The notes under the pieces were generated by a model that saw only the letters and a list, made by a program, of their open reading frames with translations, was not told the origin of the DNA and ran no database searches. Positions 14,452-21,912 of a stretch of 31,382 nucleotides of DNA are shown here, piece by piece. This stretch comes from a virus: positions 1-31,382 of IMG/VR virus record IMGVR_UViG_3300027733_000147, one strand, 5' to 3'. The first letter of the stretch is position 1. The number at the start of each line of letters is the position of its first letter. A program made the translations under genes and the position numbers.

Positions 14452-15254
14452 CGCTCGTTTCTAGGGCGTATGAGATCTTTGTGATTGCTACGCCCTGTGT
14501 TCTTTCTATTGCCTTTGAGGTGATCCAGATATGCGCCCCAAGGGGTGTTGATCAGCGGATGTCCTTCACCCTTGATCAATCCCGCACTCCAGTTTAACAC
14601 TTGCCATTCAGGATGTTGAGCCTGCACTTCTTTTCTAGTTTCGTCAAACACCCAACAATCATTCCATTCGGCCATGGTCATTAGGCGGCCCGAATCATAT
14701 GCCAATTGGAACTCTTTTAACCACAGTCGGGTAATAGAGTTATTTAGATTCATGCCATACAAACCACATTCGCTGAACTTCTTTTCTCTACCCAAGTAGG
14801 CCAGACCCACTGTGCTAGGCATCTGTAGCAGTAGAAATGCTGTGTGGAGAGGTGTATGGCACACCATGTCGGCATCCATCCAAAACAGCACATCTGACGA
14901 GCAGTTGGCAGCAGCATGAAACACACTGTATGCTTTGTGACTGAAGCGTATGGCATCCCAACGGAATCCCAGACCAGGTGCTTTGCCTTTGGCATCCATG
15001 GGTCCTGTGGCCACTTCGCCTCGGGCTCGGGGATCAGGACCCCATCGTTGTTTGAACGCAACTATTTCCGGGCTTGTTTCATGCAAGTTTCGCACATGTA
15101 GGTTTGGGGCTGTTTGTGTGATCGCACAATCTTCTGTATACACATATAGATCAACTTCTCTAGGCCAAGTCTTTAAGAATGTGTCGATCATCCGGCTGGC
15201 ATATCGATCGTAGCCCGATTGGTTAAATGTAGTCACTACTGCGTATTTGGTCAT
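14427..15254 (-). CDS. DxD glycosyltransferase-like protein, 275 aa
   Basis: The longer frame to 15314 is rejected because ATG 15254 overlaps the stop of the FkbM gene (ATGA) and gives MTKYAVVTTFNQSGYDRYA, parallel to the paralogue at 13720. The DxD site is LFWMDADMV (D127, D129), following RFSHKAYSVFHAAANCSS. An extra central segment with RWGPDPRARGEVATGPMD is missing from the paralogue. The tail is basic (RKNTGRSNHKDLIRPRNERYW). It is convergent with the plus-strand operon and overlaps it by 25 nt, with no terminator between them. Confidence 0.82.
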   Translation of the reverse strand: MTKYAVVTTFNQSGYDRYASRMIDTFLKTWPREVDLYVYTEDCAITQTAPNLHVRNLHETSPEIVAFKQRWGPDPRARGEVATGPMDAKGKAPGLGFRWDAIRFSHKAYSVFHAAANCSSDVLFWMDADMVCHTPLHTAFLLLQMPSTVGLAYLGREKKFSECGLYGMNLNNSITRLWLKEFQLAYDSGRLMTMAEWNDCWVFDETRKEVQAQHPEWQVLNWSAGLIKGEGHPLINTPWGAYLDHLKGNRKNTGRSNHKDLIRPRNERYWSSASS

Positions 15255-15898
15255 TGTGGAATCCATATAGTATTGGTTTTGCTCTTTACTGGAGAGGCGA
15301 TGTAAGGTCCGCATAGGTCATTGAGCCATTGACGATGCTGTTCTTGTTGCCCGTTGTCCTCTAACAACAACCAGGGTCGATTTCGTTGTATAGTGTCACG
15401 ACTGCCGTCTAACACTGCATTTTCAAAACCTTCAACATCGATCTTGATCCAGTCAACTGATTGAAAATCAAATCGATCCAGTGTAGTTAGTTCTCCGGTA
15501 TGTTTTTCAAACTCAGGATTGGGGATAAACTCTTCAACTTGTTTAGTGTGTCCACATTTAAGAGTTTGTAATTCAAATGTTACTGTTTGATCTTTATCGC
15601 CGAGTCCCAAGTTATGCAATTCTACATTGTCGTAATTTTCTAGATTTTTTTGCAAGACTTCGAAGTTTTTGAATACTGGTTCAAAGCAGATCACTCGTTC
15701 AAACAGTTCTGCCGAAGGACGAGCAAAGATGCCAATGTTGGCACCAATGTCGATCATGGTTCGTTTGCGTGGAATATTGTTAAAAATGTAATAGCGATAG
15801 CGTTGTTGGTAATGAATATCTATTTGTTCTTGCAGTCGTACACTAAACCAACCATCTGGTGGTTCAGGACTATACCAAAGTGAGTTTATTTTGTACAT
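15251..15898 (-). CDS. FkbM-family methyltransferase
   Basis: 215 aa, ATG 15898. Motif I is MIDIGANIGIFARPSA (48-63), then ICFEPVFKNFEVLQKNL (about 70-86), LHNLGLGDKDQ, and WIKIDVEGFENAVLDG near 155-170. These are the signatures of FkbM SAM-dependent O-methyltransferases, which methylate sugar or polyketide hydroxyls. With GDP-deoxymannose synthesis in the same cassette, O-methylation of a deoxysugar is a reasonable inference. It shares a 32-nt divergent intergenic space with the Kps-like gene at 15931. Confidence 0.93.
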   Translation of the reverse strand: MYKINSLWYSPEPPDGWFSVRLQEQIDIHYQQRYRYYIFNNIPRKRTMIDIGANIGIFARPSAELFERVICFEPVFKNFEVLQKNLENYDNVELHNLGLGDKDQTVTFELQTLKCGHTKQVEEFIPNPEFEKHTGELTTLDRFDFQSVDWIKIDVEGFENAVLDGSRDTIQRNRPWLLLEDNGQQEQHRQWLNDLCGPYIASPVKSKTNTIWIPQ

Positions 15899-15930
15899 TG
15901 ATGGTTTCCGATAACTATTTACTACATATT

Positions 15931-16764
15931 ATGAACATCAGTATTTTTAATAGATTTGGCGCATTGAATTCTGTGCCCGTGTTTGAAGCATTTGCTGCTG
16001 GTTGTAAAAAGAACGGCATACGAGTTACCGAACACAACTCCGCAGCAGATGTGGCTGTGATCTGGAGCCAGTTATGGACCGGGCGCATGGCTGCTAATCG
16101 TGCTGTATGGCAAGAGTTTACAGCAGCAGGACGCCCAGTTATAGTATTAGAAGTTGGGCAACTCATGCGCGGTGTGACCTGGAAGATGGGCATCAATGGT
16201 GTAAATGCTCGTGCCCAATGGGGTGAAGGAATAGAATCAGGGCGAGTCGATAAACTGTCAATGCGTCTGCGACCTTGGCACCAAGGCGATCATATCTTGA
16301 TAGCTATGCAACGAAGTGACAGTGAGCAATGGGCAGGGTTGCCGCCTGCTGAACAATGGCTCAAGAAAACAATAGACGGCATACGAGCACACACTGATCG
16401 TGAGATTATCGTGCGCCCACATCCTAGACAACGACTGAAGCCTATATCCGGTGTTCGGATACAACAGCCACAGGCTCTGCGTGGAACTTACGATGAGTTT
16501 GATTTCCGCAGCAGTTTAGGTCGTGCCTGGGCTGTGGTCAATGAAAACTCTGGACCGGGTAGTCAAGCCATCATAGATGGTGTACCGGCATTTGTGGGTG
16601 CAGACTCCATGGCAGTGCCTGTGGCCAACACAGACTTTGCCCTTATAGAAAAACCACGCATGCCCGAAAGAGCAGCGTGGTTAGAGCAATTGTGTCACAC
16701 AGAGTGGACACTGGGTGAAATTACATCTGGATTACCTATAGGTAGGTTGTTGAAGTCTCTTTAG
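15931..16764 (+). CDS. Kps-like polysaccharide glycosyltransferase-related protein, paralogue 3
   Basis: ATG 15931 (MNISIFNRFGALNS) is chosen over an upstream ATG because it clears the divergent FkbM start. 277 aa. Motifs: DREIIVRPHPRQRLKP (RPHP), then VVNENSGPGSQAIIDGVPAFV and AVPVANTDFALIEKPRMPERAAW. The last element is nearly the same as in paralogue 1 (PVANRDLALIEK), and the middle resembles paralogue 2. The 3' end overlaps the GMD gene by 33 nt in convergent orientation. It is likely a glycosyltransferase of the capsule Kps type; acceptor unknown. Confidence 0.78.
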   Translation: MNISIFNRFGALNSVPVFEAFAAGCKKNGIRVTEHNSAADVAVIWSQLWTGRMAANRAVWQEFTAAGRPVIVLEVGQLMRGVTWKMGINGVNARAQWGEGIESGRVDKLSMRLRPWHQGDHILIAMQRSDSEQWAGLPPAEQWLKKTIDGIRAHTDREIIVRPHPRQRLKPISGVRIQQPQALRGTYDEFDFRSSLGRAWAVVNENSGPGSQAIIDGVPAFVGADSMAVPVANTDFALIEKPRMPERAAWLEQLCHTEWTLGEITSGLPIGRLLKSL

Positions 16765-17718
16765 ATCGGCATCCACCATATCACGGATCATGGTAGCAAA
16801 GTTGGTCCGTGGTTGCCATCCTAGTATGTCTCTAGCAGCAGAACTATCACCATGCAGGCTGTAGAGTTCAGCAGGGCGTTTGAATCTTGGATCTGACTTG
16901 ACCAATGGTTGCCAATCTCCAATGCCTGCATGTCGAAATGCCACATCGCAAAGTTCACCAATGCTGTACTGCTCACCGGTAGCGATCACATAGTCACGGG
17001 CTGTTGATTGCTGTAGCATCATCCACATGGCTTCTACAAAGTCTCCAGCAAACCCCCAATCTCGTTTGGCATCTAGATTACCTAATGTGATAGAATCAGC
17101 AAGCCCTAATTTAATACGGGCAACACCATCTGTGACTTTGCGTGTGACAAACTCTCGACCGCGCAATGGACTTTCGTGATTGAACAAGATACCCGAACAT
17201 GCGTATAGGCTGTAACTTTCACGGAAGTTAATGGTCATCCAATGACTGTATAGTTTGCTCACACCATAAGGGCTTCTTGGTCGGAACGGCGTGGTTTCTC
17301 CTTGAGCGCCTGCTTCTGTAGCATTACCAAACATCTCTGATGTGCTGGCTTGATAGAAGCGTGTATTAGGGCTGTGACTGCGTATGGCGTTGAGTAAGTT
17401 CAGCACACCCACAGAGTTCACTTCTGTGGTGAGTTTGTTGAGATCCCAACTTGCGCCCACAAAACTCTGTGCTGCAAGATTGTATACTTCTGCAGGTTTG
17501 AGTGTTTGCATGAGATGATTCATGTTGTTTTCATCGGTGATATCACCGGTGATCAACTCGATATCGTTCTCAATACCTAACCAACGTAGATTGTCTAAGT
17601 TAGGGTTTGAATATCGTTTAACAAGGCCATAAACATGGTAGCCTTTTTCGATTAGCAATTTAGCTAGATAAGGACCGTCTTGGCCGGTCATGCCTGTTAC
17701 AAATGCGGTGCGTTTCAT
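16732..17718 (-). CDS. gmd: GDP-mannose 4,6-dehydratase
   Basis: The start is ATG 17718; a GTG at 17733 is the only longer option. 328 aa, within the normal size of the short form. NADP-binding motif GMTGQDGPYLA (G9, G12, G15), catalytic STSEM (125-129) and YGVSK (Y151, K155), and the diagnostic GILFNHESPLRGREFVTRK region near 180-198. It converts GDP-mannose to GDP-4-keto-6-deoxymannose, precursor of GDP-fucose, GDP-rhamnose, GDP-perosamine and others. No partner reductase or aminotransferase is encoded in the window. It lies 24 nt downstream of uvsY, at the right edge of the sugar cassette. Confidence 0.97.
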   Translation of the reverse strand: MKRTAFVTGMTGQDGPYLAKLLIEKGYHVYGLVKRYSNPNLDNLRWLGIENDIELITGDITDENNMNHLMQTLKPAEVYNLAAQSFVGASWDLNKLTTEVNSVGVLNLLNAIRSHSPNTRFYQASTSEMFGNATEAGAQGETTPFRPRSPYGVSKLYSHWMTINFRESYSLYACSGILFNHESPLRGREFVTRKVTDGVARIKLGLADSITLGNLDAKRDWGFAGDFVEAMWMMLQQSTARDYVIATGEQYSIGELCDVAFRHAGIGDWQPLVKSDPRFKRPAELYSLHGDSSAARDILGWQPRTNFATMIRDMVDADLKRLQQPTYR

Positions 17719-17742
17719 AACAGTATGTATCACGCAAACCGA

Positions 17743-18195
17743 TCATAGTGTAATATCTTCCATACCTGCTGTACGTAAACGAACCACGTGGCCCATCTGC
17801 CATTGTTTGGTATCCAGGCCTTTCATGATACCCAACCAGCGATTTCGCAGTAATGCTACTTCGTTGATGATGGTTTCAAAGTCCACAACTTCGTCTTCAC
17901 CCTCTGCGTACTTTTCGGCATCTCTTGATGTAAGAGCACGGGCATAGCCTTCCAGATACTTTTGGAAGTGTTTCCTGCGTATCTTGCGTAGTTGGATGTT
18001 GAGATAGTTTAGAACTGCTTCAATCTCTTGTAGTTGATTGAAGCGTTGTTCCGTGATACCGGGCAAAGCAGAGATGTTCTTTTCCAGCACACCCGAGATT
18101 TTGCAATCTCGTTTGGCCAGTTCAATCTCTGCTTCAAAATGGTCTATAAAATCAGGAATGGCCGCCAAGTTGGCCACTACCTTGCTATACCACAT
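17743..18195 (-). CDS. uvsY: UvsY-type recombination mediator
   Basis: 150 aa, close to T4 UvsY (137 aa). The helical, highly charged body and the C-terminal segment EVALLRNRWLGIMKGLDTKQ followed by HVVRLRTAGMEDITL match the UvsY family of aquatic T4-like phages (from memory). It loads UvsX onto gp32-coated single-stranded DNA. The identification is supported by its place directly downstream of uvsX and the small acidic gene. ATG 18195 overlaps the previous stop as TGATG. Confidence 0.85.
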   Translation of the reverse strand: MWYSKVVANLAAIPDFIDHFEAEIELAKRDCKISGVLEKNISALPGITEQRFNQLQEIEAVLNYLNIQLRKIRRKHFQKYLEGYARALTSRDAEKYAEGEDEVVDFETIINEVALLRNRWLGIMKGLDTKQWQMGHVVRLRTAGMEDITL

Positions 18196-18467
18196 CAGTT
18201 TTCCCAGTCGTCTTCGTGAAAGTCTTCTTCTTCCTCGACATCTTCCTCATCCTCATCCTCGTAGGATTTGTCATTGTCGAGATATGCGGTAAGAGCACGT
18301 TTGATATCTGAATCACCCTTGAATGTGTCCTTGATATCGTCTACATCACAGTCGTTGTCGATCAAGATAGCCACAACTGTTTCTGCTGCTTCGTCTCGAT
18401 CCACTGTGTTCACATAACGCTTGAGTTCTGACCACATTTCGCTGGCCACTGCTACTGCTTCATTCAT
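18195..18467 (-). CDS. small acidic hypothetical protein between uvsX and uvsY
   Basis: 90 aa. A helical N-terminal half (SEMWSELKRYVNTVDRDEAA, then VVAILIDNDCDVDDI) is followed by a very acidic C-terminus (about 68-90, mostly D and E). Proteins of this shape occur between uvsX and uvsY in aquatic T4-like phages, from memory. A role with the recombinase is suggested only by position and by overlaps on both sides (ATGA with uvsX, TGATG with uvsY). A DNA-mimic property is possible from the acidic tail but is speculation. Confidence 0.78.
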   Translation of the reverse strand: MNEAVAVASEMWSELKRYVNTVDRDEAAETVVAILIDNDCDVDDIKDTFKGDSDIKRALTAYLDNDKSYEDEDEEDVEEEEDFHEDDWEN

Positions 18468-19519
18468 TCTGCTGTCTCCTCAGCGGTACTTACCTCTTCT
18501 TTGTGATTTGCAAAGTCTGTCATGGCACGGTCCAAACAACCTTCTTCATTGGCTTCCCACTTCTTGCGGAACTTCTTGATGATCTCGCCGTCGGTAGTAA
18601 CAAACACTAGACTATTGCCTTCCTTCTTTAGCAGGTTGCGTTTCTCCATGAGATCCACCATACCCGAGTAAGGACTCATACCTGTTTCATAAGGAATCTT
18701 GACCTGCACGCCTTCAAATGGTTTTGCGTAGCGTGTTTTCATTACCTTACAAGCAGCACGGATACCCATGACATCTGAAATCTTGTTGCCATCCTCGTCC
18801 TCTTTGAGTTTGAGTTTCTTCATAGCCACAACGATACTACTAGCATAGATAAAGCCTTGACCGCCGGAGATCTTATCATCAGGATCAAACATATCTTGAC
18901 TTGCATATGTGTGATTGGTACACACCAATCCCACATTATATGAACCAAACATGTTCACACAGTTACGCACAAGACTGGTAAGTGCTTTGGGTTTACGACC
19001 AAGGTCACCTTTCATCTCGCCTGCATCAAACTGATTCACATCAGTGGGTGTGAGCAACATGCCTAGACTGTCAATCACAAACATGACTTTAGGACGTTCA
19101 CCGTCGGGCAATGCCTTGTAGTCGCTCATGAATGTTGAAATTGTTTTGGCCACATCGTCGATCATAGCCATGCTGAGTTTAAGCAGTTTGCTATCGCTAG
19201 TATCCACGCCCAGTGCTCTAAGCCAGTTTTCATCCAGGGCATTTTCACTGTCGATTAGCACAACATATATGCCCTGTGCTTGAGCGTTCTTGATAATGTT
19301 GCCGGAGCAGATATAACTTTTGCCTGCGCCCGAATCACCAGCAAACACAGTGACCTTGCCCAATGGAATACCTTTGTTAAAGTCTCCAGAGATCAAGTAG
19401 TTCAAGGCATAATTGCCTGTGGAGATCCAGTCTGTTGGATCGTTGAAACCAATGCTCAATCCTTCGATTGACTTGGTAATTTCCTTACGGAATTTTGAAA
19501 CATCAAAAGGTTTACCCAT
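18464..19519 (-). CDS. uvsX: UvsX RecA-like recombinase
   Basis: 351 aa. It is the phage homologue of RecA and forms filaments on ssDNA for strand exchange and recombination-dependent replication. Walker A is GDSGAGKS (61-68), Walker B VMFVID (145-150), with DSENALDENW (90-99), NHTYAS for the L2 region and GGQGFIYASS following. The start ATG 19519 has AGGTGA 5 nt upstream. It is encoded downstream of gp32 across a terminator and upstream of the small acidic gene and uvsY, the standard T4-like group. Confidence 0.97.
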   Translation of the reverse strand: MGKPFDVSKFRKEITKSIEGLSIGFNDPTDWISTGNYALNYLISGDFNKGIPLGKVTVFAGDSGAGKSYICSGNIIKNAQAQGIYVVLIDSENALDENWLRALGVDTSDSKLLKLSMAMIDDVAKTISTFMSDYKALPDGERPKVMFVIDSLGMLLTPTDVNQFDAGEMKGDLGRKPKALTSLVRNCVNMFGSYNVGLVCTNHTYASQDMFDPDDKISGGQGFIYASSIVVAMKKLKLKEDEDGNKISDVMGIRAACKVMKTRYAKPFEGVQVKIPYETGMSPYSGMVDLMEKRNLLKKEGNSLVFVTTDGEIIKKFRKKWEANEEGCLDRAMTDFANHKEEVSTAEETAE

Positions 19520-19538
19520 ATGTCACCTATTATTTTAT

Positions 19539-19569
19539 GAAAGAACACAGAGGGAGAACCCCTCTGTGT
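19539..19569 (-). terminator. Rho-independent terminator after gp32 gene
   Basis: A perfect 10-bp stem ACACAGAGGG / CCCTCTGTGT (19545-19554 with 19560-19569) and a 5-nt loop, followed on the minus strand by TCTTTC. It starts 12 nt after the gp32 stop. The tail is only moderately U-rich, so some readthrough into uvsX is expected; no separate promoter for uvsX was found. Confidence 0.75.
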
Positions 19570-19580
19570 GATACTGCTGC

Positions 19581-20561
19581 TTACTTGTTTTGACGGCTAC
19601 GGATCATGGCCAAGATGTCCTCGGCCTTTTTGTTGCCTTCTGCTGGCTTGGCCACTGGTGCCGTTGCCTCAGGAGTATCCTCGTCGTCGAATGCATCTAC
19701 AGGTGCCTTCACAGCAGGTGCTGCTTTGGGTGCTGGAGTATCTTCATCCGCATCCGGTGCTGCACCAGCAGGTGCTTGCATGCCAGCAGGACGGAAGTAT
19801 TGTCCCCAACGCTCCATGTCAAATGCTTTGCCATCCACACTTGCTTCAAACATTTCTTTCATGACCTTGAGTTCCACATCAGTGGGCTTCTTGGGCAAGA
19901 ATGTGCTCAAGTCAAACAAGCCGTGTGTCTCAATGGCTGCTTGTTCTTCTTCAGTGAGTGCTGATTCTTTGCGAGCCCACTTTGAAGTGTTGTAGTCAGC
20001 GTAGCCGCCCTTCTGTGTCTTAGTGATACGGAAGTCCAAGCCAGCCATGGTGTCGGTTGGCAGATTTTCCAATTCAGGATCCATCAATGCGCTCTTGATC
20101 AGGGTAAAGATCTGAGGTCCGATGATGAAACGACGGATTGGGTTAGGTGGTGTCTTGTCGTCAGCAAGAGGGTTTTCACGCACAAAGCCCTGGAACACAT
20201 AACTGCGTTTCTTCCAGTACTTACGACCCATGTCTTCCAGACTAGGATCCTTGAACCAAGGGCTGACCTCGGAAAGGATTGGACAAGTTTCGTTCCACAT
20301 GTGCATACATGGGACTTGCACCATTACCTGTTTACTATCCATCTCTCCTTTGACGCCGTTGAATGGCAGTCGGATCATGGCCCGTTCTACCCAGAAGAAT
20401 GTGTTTTTGGAGTTTGCGTCCGGTAAGAATCGGACTGTTGCGGATTGGCCTTCTTCCATGTTCCAGTGTGGGTAAATTGGATTTTCACCGCCACTGCCTC
20501 CGGATTTGCCTTTTGTCTCTGCTGCCTGTAGTCGTGCTCTGATTTCTGCTAAAGTTGCCAT
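19581..20561 (-). CDS. 32: single-stranded DNA-binding protein, gp32 family
   Basis: 326 aa. N-terminal LAEIRARLQAAE helix region with basic residues, an OB-fold core (QSATVRFLPD, FFWVERAMIRLPFNGV), and a zinc site region VPCMHMWNETCP (C85, H87, C93). A further SYVFQGFVREN element and a low-complexity A/P/D-rich acidic C-terminus (about 255-315) complete the gp32 architecture, ending AEDILAMIRSRQNK. It coats ssDNA and organises replication and recombination. Start ATG 20561 has AGGAGA upstream. It is expressed from an early promoter with a possible late promoter beside it, and has a structured leader. Confidence 0.94.
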   Translation of the reverse strand: MATLAEIRARLQAAETKGKSGGSGGENPIYPHWNMEEGQSATVRFLPDANSKNTFFWVERAMIRLPFNGVKGEMDSKQVMVQVPCMHMWNETCPILSEVSPWFKDPSLEDMGRKYWKKRSYVFQGFVRENPLADDKTPPNPIRRFIIGPQIFTLIKSALMDPELENLPTDTMAGLDFRITKTQKGGYADYNTSKWARKESALTEEEQAAIETHGLFDLSTFLPKKPTDVELKVMKEMFEASVDGKAFDMERWGQYFRPAGMQAPAGAAPDADEDTPAPKAAPAVKAPVDAFDDEDTPEATAPVAKPAEGNKKAEDILAMIRSRQNK

Positions 20562-20599
20562 AGTTTTTTCTCCTATAAAGTTGCCTATGTTAAATGCCT

Positions 20600-20615
20600 A
20601 TCTAATGATTTAGAT
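20600..20615 (-). promoter_or_regulatory. leader hairpin of gp32 mRNA, possible autoregulatory operator
   Basis: On the minus strand, ATCTAA (20615-20610) and TTAGAT (20605-20600) form a 6-bp stem with a 4-nt loop, 38 nt upstream of the ATG. AGGCA occurs three times around it (20625-20621, 20599-20595, 20586-20582). T4 gp32 binds a leader structure to repress its own translation; this is a candidate analogue, without proof. Confidence 0.4.
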
Positions 20616-20637
20616 TGTGTTGCCTGTGCCACAAATG

Positions 20638-20672
20638 AAAAAGCGCAAACACAGTAGTAGTATATGCGCTTT
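20638..20672 (-). terminator. terminator of the 400-aa gene, with a promoter in its loop
   Basis: On the minus strand, AAAGCGCA (20672-20665) pairs with TGCGCTTT (20647-20640) around a 17-nt loop, and the T-run TTTTT covers 20642-20638. It lies 26 nt after the stop at 20699. The loop contains the -10 TATACT of the gp32 promoter (20664-20659). Confidence 0.72.
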
Positions 20673-20687
20673 CTGTCTCTGTGTCAA
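20659..20687 (-). promoter_or_regulatory. sigma70-like promoter for gp32, TTGACA-17-TATACT
   Basis: On the minus strand, TTGACA lies at 20687-20682 and TATACT at 20664-20659, spacer 17 nt. The predicted start is near 20652, giving a leader of about 90 nt before the gp32 ATG. The new transcript lacks the first arm of the terminator hairpin, so it is not stopped by it. Confidence 0.82.
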
Positions 20688-20690
20688 TGT

Positions 20691-20698
20691 TATTTATG
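20691..20698 (-). promoter_or_regulatory. possible late promoter CATAAATA upstream of gp32
   Basis: The minus strand reads CATAAATA immediately after the stop codon (20701-20699) of the upstream gene, matching the NATAAATA late form. Initiation from it would begin before the terminator arm, so late transcripts would still have to pass the hairpin. This weakens the case. Confidence 0.4.
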
Positions 20699-21901
20699 TC
20701 ATTTGAGCGAACTCAGTGATTTTATTCTTGCCAGTTCAGCATCATACGAGGCTTCTTCAAAGGTAGCCATGTTGTCGCCTTCGGAGGTGAGACCTTTCCA
20801 GATGCCTTTGCCAAAGTCCACAACTCCTTTGGTTATGCTTTTAAGAGTTGAGCCAATGGTCATTCCTGTAGTCATGGGTGCGCCCATGTATTTTCTAGAG
20901 ATGTCTGGATACTTGGACATGGCTGCTGCTGTTTCTGGCCCTAGTTTTCCATCTGCTCCAAAACGTGGTAATGCGTTAGGGTCCTTGGCTAAGATTTCTT
21001 CTTGCATGTCTTTTACTTTTGGATCGATTGGAATGGTTTTTACTTTTTCCACTGGTGTTTTTGCGCCAGCATCTGCGGCATGAACACCACCTGCATCATC
21101 ACTACCGCCGGCAGCACTACCCGGTGTTTTCCTGGGTTGTCCAAGTACAATATCCTTGTCCTCTTCATCTTCTTCACCAACACCATTTTGTGGTGTACCC
21201 GGATTAAAAATGCTGTAGCCACCTACGCTTATAGTAGGGCTGAAACTTCCAGTCCAGCGGGCTTTGGCTATATCTGCTCGTTCTGCGGGACTAAACAGAT
21301 TCACAGGAACACGAACCTGTTTATCTCCATCTTGGCCCTTAAATCTCTCCCCCGGTGACACATGTAATGCATAGGGTATGTAGTTGGAGACCACATCAAA
21401 TCCCTGGATTGGGTTCCAGTTTTTTAAGCCCATCTGCTGTGCGAATTGCATGGCTCTTTTTGCCTGCATTGATGGACTATTAGAATACCCCAGTCCTTGA
21501 GTTTTTGAACGCATACCGGCAGTGTCTACTAGGTTAGGAGGCATGAGCAGTTTACCGGCATCGGAAGTCTCGTCGGCATCAATTAGATCCACGCTGGCCA
21601 GCCATCCGTTGTTTTTAATGTTAGGCAGATTCTGTTCTCCGCTTCCGCGGGCTGTGCCAGTCCACAGGCCTTGAAAGGTCTTTCCGCCGTCTTTACTGTA
21701 GAGATCGTATTGAGGCCACTTTTTGTGTTTCTGTAACCAGGTTCCGTATTTGGTCTCTTCTGGTGGAAAGTATCCATTATCGGGGCTGTCGTAAGGTAAA
21801 CGACCTCTGAAATCTCTGTCACCGTGAGTATCGTCGGCGGAAGAAAATTGGAATGCTTCGTTCAGTCCTGCCAGTTGGCGTATGCGATCAATGTTTTCCA
21901 T
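20699..21901 (-). CDS. probable virion protein with peptidoglycan-binding-like segment
   Basis: 400 aa. Residues 1-16 read MENIDRIRQLAGLNEA, ending in an LxE/A site like T4 prohead protease sites. The central part (about 60-235) has aromatic-rich segments without known fold. A low-complexity linker (about 240-290) is followed by VKDMQEEILAKDPNALPRFG and DGKLGPETAAAM (298-328), the shape of a PG_binding_1 repeat. The C-terminus DAELARIKSLSSLK resembles that of the adjacent 749-aa protein. Context among head and terminase genes suggests a structural or injected protein, and the PG-binding-like part hints at contact with the cell wall. Function unproven. Confidence 0.78.
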   Translation of the reverse strand: MENIDRIRQLAGLNEAFQFSSADDTHGDRDFRGRLPYDSPDNGYFPPEETKYGTWLQKHKKWPQYDLYSKDGGKTFQGLWTGTARGSGEQNLPNIKNNGWLASVDLIDADETSDAGKLLMPPNLVDTAGMRSKTQGLGYSNSPSMQAKRAMQFAQQMGLKNWNPIQGFDVVSNYIPYALHVSPGERFKGQDGDKQVRVPVNLFSPAERADIAKARWTGSFSPTISVGGYSIFNPGTPQNGVGEEDEEDKDIVLGQPRKTPGSAAGGSDDAGGVHAADAGAKTPVEKVKTIPIDPKVKDMQEEILAKDPNALPRFGADGKLGPETAAAMSKYPDISRKYMGAPMTTGMTIGSTLKSITKGVVDFGKGIWKGLTSEGDNMATFEEASYDAELARIKSLSSLK

Positions 21902-21912
21902 ATCAGGCCTCG

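Noticed and set aside
19606-19995. Long plus-strand frame opposite gp32
   Set aside because: It is a shadow of the A/P/D-rich gp32 C-terminal region; composition of the antisense A/S/G-rich product is explained by that.
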